From Rhodobacteraceae bacterium UBA6197 (GTDB lineage Bacteria > Pseudomonadota > Alphaproteobacteria > Rhodobacterales > Rhodobacteraceae): a stretch of 9,339 nt of DNA. A program made the translations under genes and the position numbers. Where the stretch lies: assembly GCA_002422085.1 (NCBI GenBank), contig DISZ01000008.1, positions 289,170 through 298,508 on the forward strand. The letters run 5' to 3'. This document shows, one piece after another, positions 1-6,845 of this stretch (its first letter is position 1; each line of letters starts with the position of its first letter). The notes beneath the pieces were generated by a model, which was given only the letters and a program-made list of their open reading frames with translations, ran no database searches and was not told the DNA's origin.

Positions 1-2216
1 GCGCGCCGGGTTCGGGCATCCGCCTGCGCCTCGGCCCGGGCAAGCAGCGCGTCATAAGGCAGATCGGAGGTCAGATCCGCGCTGTCGCCACGACAAAGCG
101 TGGCGACCAGCGCCGCGCGCGCTTCGGAAAGGGCACACAGGGCGGCTCTGTCTTCGGCGCGGGCACGGGCAAGCTCGGTCCCCGCCTCCAGCGCCGCCGC
201 GCGCAGGTTCAGCCAGTGGCGCAGCGCCCCGGCGGACCAAGCCGGGTCTAGCGCAGGCGACAGTGCGGCGATCGCCGCGCTCAGGGCGTGTTCGGCCTTT
301 GCCAGCGCCGTCTGCGCCGTCTTCTGCCCGGCCTCGGCGCGGCTCAGATCAAGGCGCAACTGCCTCTGCGTTTCGCGTGCCTGCGCGCTGCGCGCGGCCT
401 CGGCCGCCCGCGCTGCCCGTGTTGCGGTGATTTGGTCATCCCGCCGCAAGGCGATTTCAAAGGTATTGGCGGTTTCGGCGTCCAGCCGGGCGCGATGCGC
501 CGCCCAAGCCGCTTCGCGCTGGCCACGCGCGACGGCAGCGGCATCGGCGGTGGCATCGGCGGTGGCATCGGCGGTGGTGGTGGCATCTGCGGCGGCATCG
601 GCATCGGCGGTGGTGATTGCGTTGTCATCCGATCGCGCCGAGCCCAACAGCGCCGCGGCGCGCGCAATCTGGTCGCTCAGCCGCGCGACCTCGGCCTTGG
701 CAAGGCTTTGCGCCTGACGGGCGGCCTCGATCGCCCCCTGCCAGGCGTCGATCTGCGACGCGTCGGGCGGGGCCAGGGCCGCCAGCGCCTCAAGACTGCC
801 CTGCCACGGCGCCAGCGCGGCCATCCGGGGCGCCAGTGCCGCTTCGGCCAGGGCGCATTGGCGGCGGGTCTGGCGTAGGGCGGCGCCGGGGTCCTGCGCG
901 CGAAGCGCGGCCAACAGCGCCGTCAGCGCCCCGTCCTTGCCCGGCATGGCACCCTCATCACTGGTGCCGCCAGCCTCGGCAAATGCGGCCTCGGTGTCCG
1001 TGGCGCGGGCTTCGGCCTCGGCGCATTCACTCTGCGCGCCGGCCAGCCGCGCCAGCACCCCCGAGCGGGCTTCGATCATGCCGCGCAGCGCGGCAATCTT
1101 GCGCGCGGGCAGGTGCAGTGCAGCCGGATCAACGCCCGGCTGGCCCAGCGCCAACAGCCGCGCCGCGATTTCCTGTTCGGTGATCCGGGCCTCTTGCTCA
1201 CGGTGCGGCAGGTCCTTGACCGCCTCGTCATGCGCCGATTTCAGCGCCAGCGCCGAGGCCACGCCGGCCGCCTTGGACAGCGCCTCGGGGTCGGGCTCCA
1301 GCGCCGCCAATTGACGTTCCAGCGCCGCGATCCGGGTCCGGGCCTCGTCTTGCCGGGCGCGGGTGGCGGCTTCGGCCTTTTCCAGATCGGGCAGCCGTTG
1401 CGCCCAAAAGCCGGGCGGTTCGGGCAGCGTCGCCAGCGGTGCCAGTTCCGCCTCGATCCGCGTCAACCGCGCATGGGCCGGCAGTGCCGCGTGACGCCGG
1501 CGCAATTCGGACAGCGTGGCTGCCGTGTCGGCCTGCGCCGCCTGCGCCGCGTCCCAGACCGCCTTGGCGCGGCTTTCTTCGTCGGTCAGGCGGGCATAAT
1601 CGCTGGCCTGGGTGTCGATCTCGCGCTTGCGGTCTTCAAGCGTTTCAAGCTCGGCTTTCAGCGCGCTCAGCCCACCGCTTTGCGCGCGTGGCCGGTGAAA
1701 GCCGTCGGCCTCGCGGCGCAACGCCTCAAGCCGCTGGCTCAGGCCGGTCAGCCCGGCACTGGCCGAGAACAAGAGTTGCCCCAGATCGCCCTGACTGGCC
1801 AGAATACTGTTGCCACCCGCCTCGATCGTGTCGTCATCCAGCGAAAACATCGCGCGATAGGCGGCAAGGTCGATGCCGCCCAGACCCGCCGCCAGAACCG
1901 CCTCGGGCAGGGCCGCGCCGCTGGCATCGAGCAACGTCGCGCCACGGCCCTTGATCCGCACCACCTCCAGCGGTTGCCCGCCGATCTCCAGCCGGGCGCC
2001 GATCCGCATCGCCGACTGGTGCAAGAACCGATAGGGGCTTTTGTCGGGAATGCCGAACAACAGATCCAGCCAGGCCGCCAGCGTGGTGGATTTGCCCGCC
2101 TCATTGGGGCCGTAGAGAATATGCAGATCGGGCGCGCCGGGGGGTGGCGGCGCAAAGCAGAGGCTGCGGTCGGTGAACTTGCCGTAGCGGGTAAGATCCA
2201 GCCGTTCGAGCCGCAT
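1..2216 (-). CDS. yhaN: YhaN-like AAA/SMC-type ATPase, partial (C-terminus beyond left edge)
   Basis: The reading frame is open from the ATG at 2216 to the window edge, 738 codons without a stop, so the C-terminus (with Walker B and signature motifs) is missing. The protein starts MRLERLDLTRYGKF and has a Walker A motif, GPNEAGKST, at residues 36-44, the ABC/SMC-type nucleotide-binding form found in SbcC, RecF and YhaN. After about residue 160 it becomes long, Ala/Glu/Arg/Gln-rich and helical, as expected for a coiled-coil arm. By family knowledge, such ATPases pair with an SbcD/Mre11-like nuclease in DNA end processing. The nuclease gene lies immediately upstream, and its TGA overlaps this ATG by one base (TGATG), so translation is probably coupled. 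A strong Shine-Dalgarno, AGGAGG at 2221-2226, sits inside the end of yhaO. An Ala-Asp-Ala-Thr repeat (about residues 535-559) interrupts the arm. The sequence style is Rhodobacterales-like. YhaN is preferred over SbcC because of the YhaO-type partner. Confidence 0.88.
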   Translation of the reverse strand, partial: MRLERLDLTRYGKFTDRSLCFAPPPPGAPDLHILYGPNEAGKSTTLAAWLDLLFGIPDKSPYRFLHQSAMRIGARLEIGGQPLEVVRIKGRGATLLDASGAALPEAVLAAGLGGIDLAAYRAMFSLDDDTIEAGGNSILASQGDLGQLLFSASAGLTGLSQRLEALRREADGFHRPRAQSGGLSALKAELETLEDRKREIDTQASDYARLTDEESRAKAVWDAAQAAQADTAATLSELRRRHAALPAHARLTRIEAELAPLATLPEPPGFWAQRLPDLEKAEAATRARQDEARTRIAALERQLAALEPDPEALSKAAGVASALALKSAHDEAVKDLPHREQEARITEQEIAARLLALGQPGVDPAALHLPARKIAALRGMIEARSGVLARLAGAQSECAEAEARATDTEAAFAEAGGTSDEGAMPGKDGALTALLAALRAQDPGAALRQTRRQCALAEAALAPRMAALAPWQGSLEALAALAPPDASQIDAWQGAIEAARQAQSLAKAEVARLSDQIARAAALLGSARSDDNAITTADADAAADATTTADATADATADAAAVARGQREAAWAAHRARLDAETANTFEIALRRDDQITATRAARAAEAARSAQARETQRQLRLDLSRAEAGQKTAQTALAKAEHALSAAIAALSPALDPAWSAGALRHWLNLRAAALEAGTELARARAEDRAALCALSEARAALVATLCRGDSADLTSDLPYDALLARAEAQADARTRR
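541..612. repeat. 12-bp short tandem repeat inside yhaN
   Basis: The 12-bp unit GCATCGGCGGTG occurs three times in tandem at 541-576 and again at 601-612, with degenerate copies between. Because 12 is a multiple of three, the reading frame of yhaN is kept, and the repeat encodes Thr-Ala-Asp-Ala tetrapeptides (about residues 535-559) in the predicted coiled-coil arm. It is probably a replication-slippage repeat in a tolerant part of the protein. Confidence 0.85.
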
Positions 2217-3502
2217 CAGACCTCCTCCTCGGGGGTGGGGGTCAGCGCGGCCAGCACCTCGGCGGCACCCTCGTGCAAAAGCTGCTGGCGCAGGCGGGCC
2301 ATCTGCGCCTCGTCCTCGCCCCAAAGCTGACGCAGTGCTCGCGGCAGGGCGCGCAGCAACACCGAGGCTTCGGCCTCGGCCTCGGCACCCAGCGCCGGGC
2401 TGGCGAGGGTGGCGGCCATTTCGCGCGCCAGATCCGCCAGCGGTCCGGTGCCCGCGTCAAAACCCGCACCCTGCCCTGCGGCGCGCGTCGTGCAGGCATT
2501 CTCCAACTTGTCGATCCAGACCCCGTCCAGCGCCTCGGCCGCCAGACGCGCCTCTTCGTGCAGCAGGTCCAGATCGCGCAACACCCGCCATGCCAGCGGA
2601 CTTTGCCCGCCCAGCACCGGGCGCAGCACCAGATGCTCGCCGCGAAAATCGCGCCGCGCCCGCGTCAGCGCCCGGCCCAGCGCCACCACCAGATCGGCCC
2701 AGTCGGTCAGCCCGTCCAGCGCCACCGGCACCCGTTCGAACTGCGCCTGCGCGGTGACGCGGGTTTCAAGGCTGATGCTGCCGTCATCGGCCACGGTGAC
2801 CAGCGTGATCGACTTTTCCCCCGCCTCACCGATGTCGCGCCCCTGCGGCATGCCGGGCATCACCACGGTCGCGGCACCAAGGTATTCGGCGCGGGCGTGG
2901 ATATGGCCCAATGCCCAGTAGTCATGGCCCGAGGCATTCAGATCGGCCAGCGAACAGGGCGCGTAGGGGTTGTGCCCCGGCGCGCCGGCAAGGCTGGTGT
3001 GCAACATGCCGATGTTGACCGTATCGGCCAGCGGCGCGGGAAAGCGGCCCAGAAGGCTGTCGGGCGCCAGCGGTTTGGCAAAGCTGATCCCGTGGACCGC
3101 GATCGGGCGGGTACCGCTTTGGCGCGGCGGGGCAATCTGATGCGTTTCGGCCTTCGGCCCGAACAGCGTGACGCTGGGCGGCAAGACCAATTCGCGGGTG
3201 ATCTTTGACAGCGCATCATGGTTGCCGCGAATGATGAAGACGCGCACGCCCGCCGCCTCAAGCCGCTGCAACTGCTGGCCCAGAAAGCGCGCCGTCTTCA
3301 TCGAGGTCTGCTGCCCGTCATAGAGATCGCCCGCGATCAACAGCGCGTCCACCGCCTCGGCCAGACACAGATCAATGATCCGCACAAAGGCGGTCCGCGT
3401 TGCGGTGCCGATCAGATCGGACAGCGCCGGATCGCGCAGCGCCAGCGACCGCAGCGGTGAATCCAGATGGATATCGGCGGTATGAATGAAACGAAACGCC
3501 AA
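2216..3502 (-). CDS. yhaO: YhaO-like DNA repair metallophosphoesterase (SbcD/Mre11 family)
   Basis: This 428-residue protein has the full set of calcineurin-like phosphoesterase motifs: D10 and H12 in TADIHLDSP, D59 in AGDLYDG, N94 and H95 in RGNHDA, H168 in MLHTS, and H200 and H202 in LGHIH. These ligands bind two metal ions in Mre11/SbcD nucleases, so a DNA exo/endonuclease role in repair is expected from the family. The remaining 220 or so residues form the less conserved cap and ATPase-contact region. The start is TTG (3502-3500): no in-frame ATG gives the family N-terminus, and a GAGG ribosome site lies six bases upstream. The last codons, GAG GAG GAG GTC, also supply the ribosome site for yhaN. 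It lies 232 bp beyond acpP, past a terminator, so it is probably transcribed separately. The sequence closely resembles Rhodobacterales homologues as I remember them. Confidence 0.92.
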   Translation of the reverse strand: MAFRFIHTADIHLDSPLRSLALRDPALSDLIGTATRTAFVRIIDLCLAEAVDALLIAGDLYDGQQTSMKTARFLGQQLQRLEAAGVRVFIIRGNHDALSKITRELVLPPSVTLFGPKAETHQIAPPRQSGTRPIAVHGISFAKPLAPDSLLGRFPAPLADTVNIGMLHTSLAGAPGHNPYAPCSLADLNASGHDYWALGHIHARAEYLGAATVVMPGMPQGRDIGEAGEKSITLVTVADDGSISLETRVTAQAQFERVPVALDGLTDWADLVVALGRALTRARRDFRGEHLVLRPVLGGQSPLAWRVLRDLDLLHEEARLAAEALDGVWIDKLENACTTRAAGQGAGFDAGTGPLADLAREMAATLASPALGAEAEAEASVLLRALPRALRQLWGEDEAQMARLRQQLLHEGAAEVLAALTPTPEEEV

Positions 3503-3508
3503 TGCTTG

Positions 3509-3512
3509 CCTC
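3509..3512 (-). promoter_or_regulatory. Ribosome binding site supporting the TTG start of yhaO
   Basis: The minus strand reads GAGGCAAGCATTG, placing a GAGG Shine-Dalgarno six bases before TTG. The protein from this TTG begins (M)AFRFIHTADIHLDSP, which is the usual family N-terminus. This supports the rare start codon. Confidence 0.65.
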
Positions 3513-3560
3513 GAACCGGCCCTCGCGGCCGCGCCCGACCTTCGCCAGCGACGCGCAGCT

Positions 3561-3566
3561 TGTCAA
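3561..3566 (-). promoter_or_regulatory. Possible -35 element of a yhaO-yhaN promoter
   Basis: The minus strand carries a perfect TTGACA about 60 bases upstream of the yhaO start. No good -10 hexamer follows at 16-18 bases (GAAGGT is the candidate at 17). Alphaproteobacterial promoters often depend mainly on the -35 box, so this is possible but weak. Confidence 0.3.
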
Positions 3567-3609
3567 AGTTATTCGCCGCCCCAGCCGCTTAGCCGGAACG
3601 CGCCGACCA

Positions 3610-3669
3610 GGTGCCGGCGACAAAGGCGCCAAGGATCTAGGCGCCAAAGGTAAAGGCGCCAAAGGTAAA
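3610..3669. repeat. 15-bp tandem repeat between acpP and yhaO
   Basis: Four units stand in strict 15-base register at 3610, 3625, 3640 and 3655. The last two are identical, GGCGCCAAAGGTAAA. The third-from-last shares GGCGCCAA, and the first begins GGTGCCGG. Each of the last three units begins with the palindrome GGCGCC. The array lies after the acpP terminator and upstream of yhaO, in a non-coding gap. Its role is unknown: slippage remnant, protein-binding array or decayed coding repeat. Confidence 0.8.
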
Positions 3670-3685
3670 AGCTGCGGCAAATGGA

Positions 3686-3709
3686 AACGGCACCCAAAAG
3701 GGTGCCGTT
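3686..3709 (-). terminator. Intrinsic-type terminator after acpP
   Basis: A perfect 10-bp stem (AACGGCACCC with GGGTGCCGTT) encloses a 4-base loop. It begins 25 bases beyond the acpP stop codon. On the minus strand the stem is followed by TCCATTTG, so the T-tract is weak; the position and perfect pairing still favour a terminator. Confidence 0.75.
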
Positions 3710-3734
3710 CGGTCTTCATCCGGTCCGCAAGGGA

Positions 3735-3968
3735 TCAGACGGCTTCGGTGATGAATTTCACCGCGTCGCCAAAGGTCTGGATCGTTTCGGCAGCATCATC
3801 CGGGATCTCGATCCCGAATTCTTCTTCGAAAGCCATGACCAGTTCCACGGTGTCAAGGCTGTCGGCGCCCAGATCGTCAATGAAGGACGCGGTCGGGGTG
3901 ACCTTGTCTTCTTCAACGCCCAGATGCTCGACGACGATCTTCTTCACACGATCAGCGATGTCGCTCAT
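3735..3968 (-). CDS. acpP: Acyl carrier protein
   Basis: This acidic 77-residue protein has the usual length of bacterial ACP and the motif GADSLDTVEL. Ser37 is the residue that carries the 4'-phosphopantetheine arm holding growing acyl chains. The ATG has a GAGGAA ribosome site five bases upstream. Signature segments such as RVKKIVVEHLGVEE, FEEEFGIEIPDDAAETI and TFGDAVKFI match the Rhodobacterales form of AcpP as I know it. The betaproteobacterial form is quite different (typically LDMVELVMALEDEF), whereas the upstream fab genes here look betaproteobacterial. It lies 192 bp downstream of fabG with its own candidate promoter and is followed by a terminator. fabF, which commonly follows acpP, is absent. 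Confidence 0.98.
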   Translation of the reverse strand: MSDIADRVKKIVVEHLGVEEDKVTPTASFIDDLGADSLDTVELVMAFEEEFGIEIPDDAAETIQTFGDAVKFITEAV

Positions 3969-4105
3969 GTCTATTCCTCAAAATCCAAGGGCCAGCGCCC
4001 TGTCACGCCTCGCCCAGTCACGTCCTTGCTCGTTTCGAGCGGCTCACGCGCCCCGCTTGCGCAAGGCAGCCGGCAGACGGGTTGCCCCCCGGCCAGTCCA
4101 CGCCG

Positions 4106-4133
4106 CCTATAGCATAGTCATGCCCCAAGGCAA
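4106..4133 (-). promoter_or_regulatory. Candidate acpP promoter
   Basis: On the minus strand, TTGCCT (4133-4128) and TATAGG (4111-4106) are 16 bases apart, in the 192-bp fabG-acpP gap. Both boxes are imperfect. A dedicated acpP promoter would fit the abundance of ACP and the unusually long gap in an otherwise tight operon. Transcription would begin near 4100, leaving a leader of roughly 130 bases with no recognised motif. Confidence 0.45.
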
Positions 4134-4160
4134 GCCGTTTTGCATGGCCACGCCCGGTGC

Positions 4161-4904
4161 TCAGACCATCGCCATGCCGCCGTTGACATGCAAGGTGGTG
4201 CCGGTGACATAGGCCGCCTCGGGGCTGGCCAGGTAAAGCACGGCGGCGGCGATCTCTTCGGGCAGACCCATGCGCCCGGCGGGAACCTGCACCAGAACCT
4301 TGGCCTTTTGCTCGTCGGTCAGCTTTTCGGTCATCGCGGTGGCAATAATGCCGGGCGCGACGCAATTGACGGTGATGTTGCGGCTGGCGACCTCATAGGC
4401 CAGGCTTTTCGACATGCCCACCAGCCCCGCCTTGGCTGCGGCATAATTGCCCTGCCCCGGATTGCCGACCGCACCGACAACCGAGGTGACGCTGACGATC
4501 CGCCCCCAGCGCGCCTTCATCATGCCGCGCAGACACCCGCGCATCAGGCGAAACCCCGAGGTCAGATCCACGTCGATCACCGATTGCCATTCGTCATCCG
4601 ACATCCGCATGAACAGGTTGTCGCGGGTGATCCCGGCGTTGTTGACCAGAATGTGCGGCCCGCCCTGGCCGGCCAGTTCGGCCAGCAGGGCGTCGCAGGC
4701 CGCCGCATCGTTGACTTCGAGCACCGCGCCGCGCCCGCCTTGGGGCGCCAGGACTTCGGTGATGGCCTGGGCGCCGGCCTCGGACGTCGCCGTCCCCACG
4801 ACCGTGGCGCCCGCGGCCGCCAGTTCCAGGGCGATGGCGCGGCCAATGCCGCGCGATGCGCCCGTCACGAGGGCGAGCTTGCCCGCCAGCACAGGTTCCG
4901 ACAT
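4161..4904 (-). CDS. fabG: 3-oxoacyl-ACP reductase FabG, apparent hybrid of two lineages
   Basis: FabG reduces 3-ketoacyl-ACP with NADPH in the elongation cycle. The 247 residues match the family length. Visible short-chain dehydrogenase features are the TGASRGIG nucleotide loop (14-21), NNAG (88-91), Ser141, Tyr154 and Lys158 (YAAAK), and the C-terminal VNGGM. The ATG comes one base after the fabD stop, with GGGAGG inside the fabD end as ribosome site. Two oddities stand out. First, the N-terminal part (for example VVGTATSEAGAQAI) is of beta/gammaproteobacterial type, whereas from NLFMRMSDDEWQ onward (GNPGQGNYAAAKAG, MSKSLAYEVASRNITVN, EKLTDEQKAK) it is Rhodobacterales-type, so the gene seems to be a fusion at conserved sequence. 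Second, the fourth active-site residue, Asn110 in E. coli, is Asp113 here. The function call is secure; whether this exact gene exists in one organism is not. Confidence 0.95.
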   Translation of the reverse strand: MSEPVLAGKLALVTGASRGIGRAIALELAAAGATVVGTATSEAGAQAITEVLAPQGGRGAVLEVNDAAACDALLAELAGQGGPHILVNNAGITRDNLFMRMSDDEWQSVIDVDLTSGFRLMRGCLRGMMKARWGRIVSVTSVVGAVGNPGQGNYAAAKAGLVGMSKSLAYEVASRNITVNCVAPGIIATAMTEKLTDEQKAKVLVQVPAGRMGLPEEIAAAVLYLASPEAAYVTGTTLHVNGGMAMV

Positions 4905-4905
4905 G

Positions 4906-5838
4906 TCAGCCTCCCAGGGCTTCCAGCGTCGCCCGCAGGGACGCCGGATCAGTGATGTTGAATGTGTTGATTTCGCGGTCGATGCGCTTGACCAGACCCG
5001 ACAGGACCTTGCCCGGCCCGCACTCGACGATATGGGTGACGCCGTCGCGTTTCATGGCCTGGATGGTTTCCACCCAGCGCACCGGATGCCAGGCCTGCCG
5101 GACCAGCGCGTCCCGGATGGCAGCCGGATCGGTCGGACGGGCGACGTCGACATTGTTGATGAGCGGCATGGCCGGGGACGCCAGAGCCACACCCTCCAGC
5201 GTGCGGGCGAGCGTGGCGGCGGCCGGCTCCAGCAGGCGCGAATGGAAAGGCGCGGAGACCGGCAGGGACACGGCGCGCTTGGCGCCGGCGGCGCGCGCCC
5301 GTTCGCAGGCGCGTTCGACCGCCGCCGTATGACCGGCGATCACCACCTGGGCCGGGGCGTTGTAGTTGACGGCCTCGACGACCTGGCCTTCGGCGGCCTG
5401 GGCACAGGCCTGACGCACGGCCTCGTCATCCAGCCCCAGGATGGCGGCCATGCCGCCCTCCCCCACCGGCACGGCGGACTGCATGGCCTCTGCCCGCACG
5501 CGCACAGTGCGCACCGCGTCGGCCAGATCCAGTGCGTCGGCCGCCACCAAGGCGGAATATTCACCCAGACTGTGTCCGGCCACCAGGTCGGGCGCCAGGC
5601 CGCCCGCCCGCCGCCAGGCGCGATACATCGCGACGGAACACAGCAGCATGGCGGGCTGGGTATGAGTGGTCAGATTCAGGGTTTCGGCGGGTCCGCGGGC
5701 GATCAGACCGGACAGGTCTTCGCCCAGCGCCGCATCGCCGGCGCGCAGCGTGTCCTGGACACCGGCGTCGTCCGCCCAGGCGTCCATCATGCCGACGGTC
5801 TGCGAACCCTGGCCCGGAAATACAAATGCAATCTTCAT
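4906..5838 (-). CDS. fabD: Malonyl-CoA:ACP transacylase
   Basis: FabD transfers malonyl from CoA to ACP and so supplies the extender unit for fatty-acid synthesis. The 310-residue length is typical. Active-site features are GQGSQ (9-13), the nucleophile Ser90 in GHSLGEY, Arg115 in RAEAMQ that binds the malonyl carboxylate, and His199 in APFHS. The ATG (MKIAFVFPGQGSQ) lies 10 bases after the fabH stop, with an AAGG ribosome site overlapping that stop. Only one base separates its TGA from the fabG ATG, so coupled translation is likely. Sequence style (LNLTTHTQPAMLL, KRIDREINTFNI) is Alcaligenaceae-like. Confidence 0.97.
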   Translation of the reverse strand: MKIAFVFPGQGSQTVGMMDAWADDAGVQDTLRAGDAALGEDLSGLIARGPAETLNLTTHTQPAMLLCSVAMYRAWRRAGGLAPDLVAGHSLGEYSALVAADALDLADAVRTVRVRAEAMQSAVPVGEGGMAAILGLDDEAVRQACAQAAEGQVVEAVNYNAPAQVVIAGHTAAVERACERARAAGAKRAVSLPVSAPFHSRLLEPAAATLARTLEGVALASPAMPLINNVDVARPTDPAAIRDALVRQAWHPVRWVETIQAMKRDGVTHIVECGPGKVLSGLVKRIDREINTFNITDPASLRATLEALGG

Positions 5839-5848
5839 GAACTAGCCT

Positions 5849-6823
5849 TCAGATTTTCACGAGGACGGAGCCCCAGGTGAAGCCGCCACCCACACCCTGC
5901 AGCAACACGGTCTGGCCCGCACGGATGCGGCCGTCGCGCCAGGCGACATCCAGCGCCAGCGGCACGCTGGCCGCCGAGGTGTTGGCGTGACGATCCAGAG
6001 TCACGATGAGCTTTTCTTCGGGCAGGCCGAGCTTGCGGCCGATGAAATTCAGGATGCGGATGTTGGCCTGGTGCGGCACCATCCAGTCGAGGTCGGACAC
6101 GGCCATGCCGACCTCGTCGCAGACCTCGTGCGCGGAGCGCGTCAGGGAATTGACGGCCAGCTTGAAAACGGCCTGGCCATCCATGCGCAGGAACGGATCG
6201 CCCGTGACCCGGCCGCCCTCGACGTTGCCGGCGGCGCAAAGAATGTGCTGCTGGCGTCCGTCGGCGTTCAGCCGGGCGGCCAGGATGCCGGGCTCGTCGG
6301 AGGCGCTCAGGACCACGGCCCCGGCGCCATCGCCGAACAGCACGCAGGTGCGGCGGTCATTCCAGTCGAGGATTCTCGAGAAGACCTCGGCGCCAATCAC
6401 CAGGGCATGGCGCGCGCGACCGGCCCGCACGAAGGCGTCCGCGGTAGCCAACGCGTAGACAAAGCCGCTGCACACGGCCTGGACGTCGAAGGCGGCGGCG
6501 CCGCCCACCCCAAGGTTGGCCTGCACAAGGCAGGCGGTGCTGGGGAAGATGAAGTCCGGCGTGGAGGTGGCGACGATGATCAGGTCGATCCGGTCGGCCG
6601 TCAGGCCGGCGCTTTCCAGGGCCGCGCGCGCGGCGGCTGTGGCCAGCGCGCTGGTCTTGGTGCCCGGTTCGGCGATGTGGCGCTGACGGATGCCGGTGCG
6701 TTCCGTGATCCATGCATCGGAAGTCTCGATGCCGCGCGTGGCCAGATCGGCGGCCAGATCATCGTTGCTGACGACGCGTGGGGGCAGATAGCCGCCCGTT
6801 CCTGTGATCCTGGCGTAAGGCAT
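5849..6823 (-). CDS. fabH: 3-oxoacyl-ACP synthase III (KAS III)
   Basis: FabH condenses acetyl-CoA with malonyl-ACP to start fatty-acid chains. The protein has 324 residues, close to the E. coli length of 317. The Cys-His-Asn triad is present as Cys118 in AVCSGF, His251 in VPHQAN and Asn281 in RHANTSAAS, and the C-terminal GVGGGFTWGS is the usual family ending. The frame is open further upstream, but the ATG at 6823 gives the family start MPYARITGTGGYLPP, and further extension would run into plsX. It sits 22 bases after plsX with only a weak ribosome site (GGA about eight bases upstream), which may mean partial coupling to plsX. The style is betaproteobacterial. Confidence 0.97.
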   Translation of the reverse strand: MPYARITGTGGYLPPRVVSNDDLAADLATRGIETSDAWITERTGIRQRHIAEPGTKTSALATAAARAALESAGLTADRIDLIIVATSTPDFIFPSTACLVQANLGVGGAAAFDVQAVCSGFVYALATADAFVRAGRARHALVIGAEVFSRILDWNDRRTCVLFGDGAGAVVLSASDEPGILAARLNADGRQQHILCAAGNVEGGRVTGDPFLRMDGQAVFKLAVNSLTRSAHEVCDEVGMAVSDLDWMVPHQANIRILNFIGRKLGLPEEKLIVTLDRHANTSAASVPLALDVAWRDGRIRAGQTVLLQGVGGGFTWGSVLVKI

Positions 6824-6845
6824 ATCGATTCCGGAAAGAGAAGGA

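Noticed and set aside
344..667. Proline/methionine-rich small protein on the minus strand
   Set aside because: It is the 12-bp repeat of yhaN read in another frame (PPM repeats).
1113..2330. 405-codon open frame on the plus strand
   Set aside because: It lies antisense to yhaN, which has a clear Walker A motif. The predicted protein is a low-complexity Arg/Gln/Gly-rich sequence typical of GC-rich antisense frames.
4056..4065. Palindrome CTTGCGCAAG in the fabG-acpP gap
   Set aside because: Ten bases, no loop or T-tract, no second copy; not enough to call an operator.
3502..4212. Plus-strand frame with a lysine-rich GAKGK repeat, histone-H1-like at first sight
   Set aside because: The lysine-rich part is only the 15-bp repeat; the rest is antisense to acpP and the fabG end, and no ribosome site or family resemblance is seen.
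4447..5880. 477-codon open frame on the plus strand across fabG and fabD
   Set aside because: It is antisense to two fully recognisable genes and has no family-like segment; an artefact of high GC.
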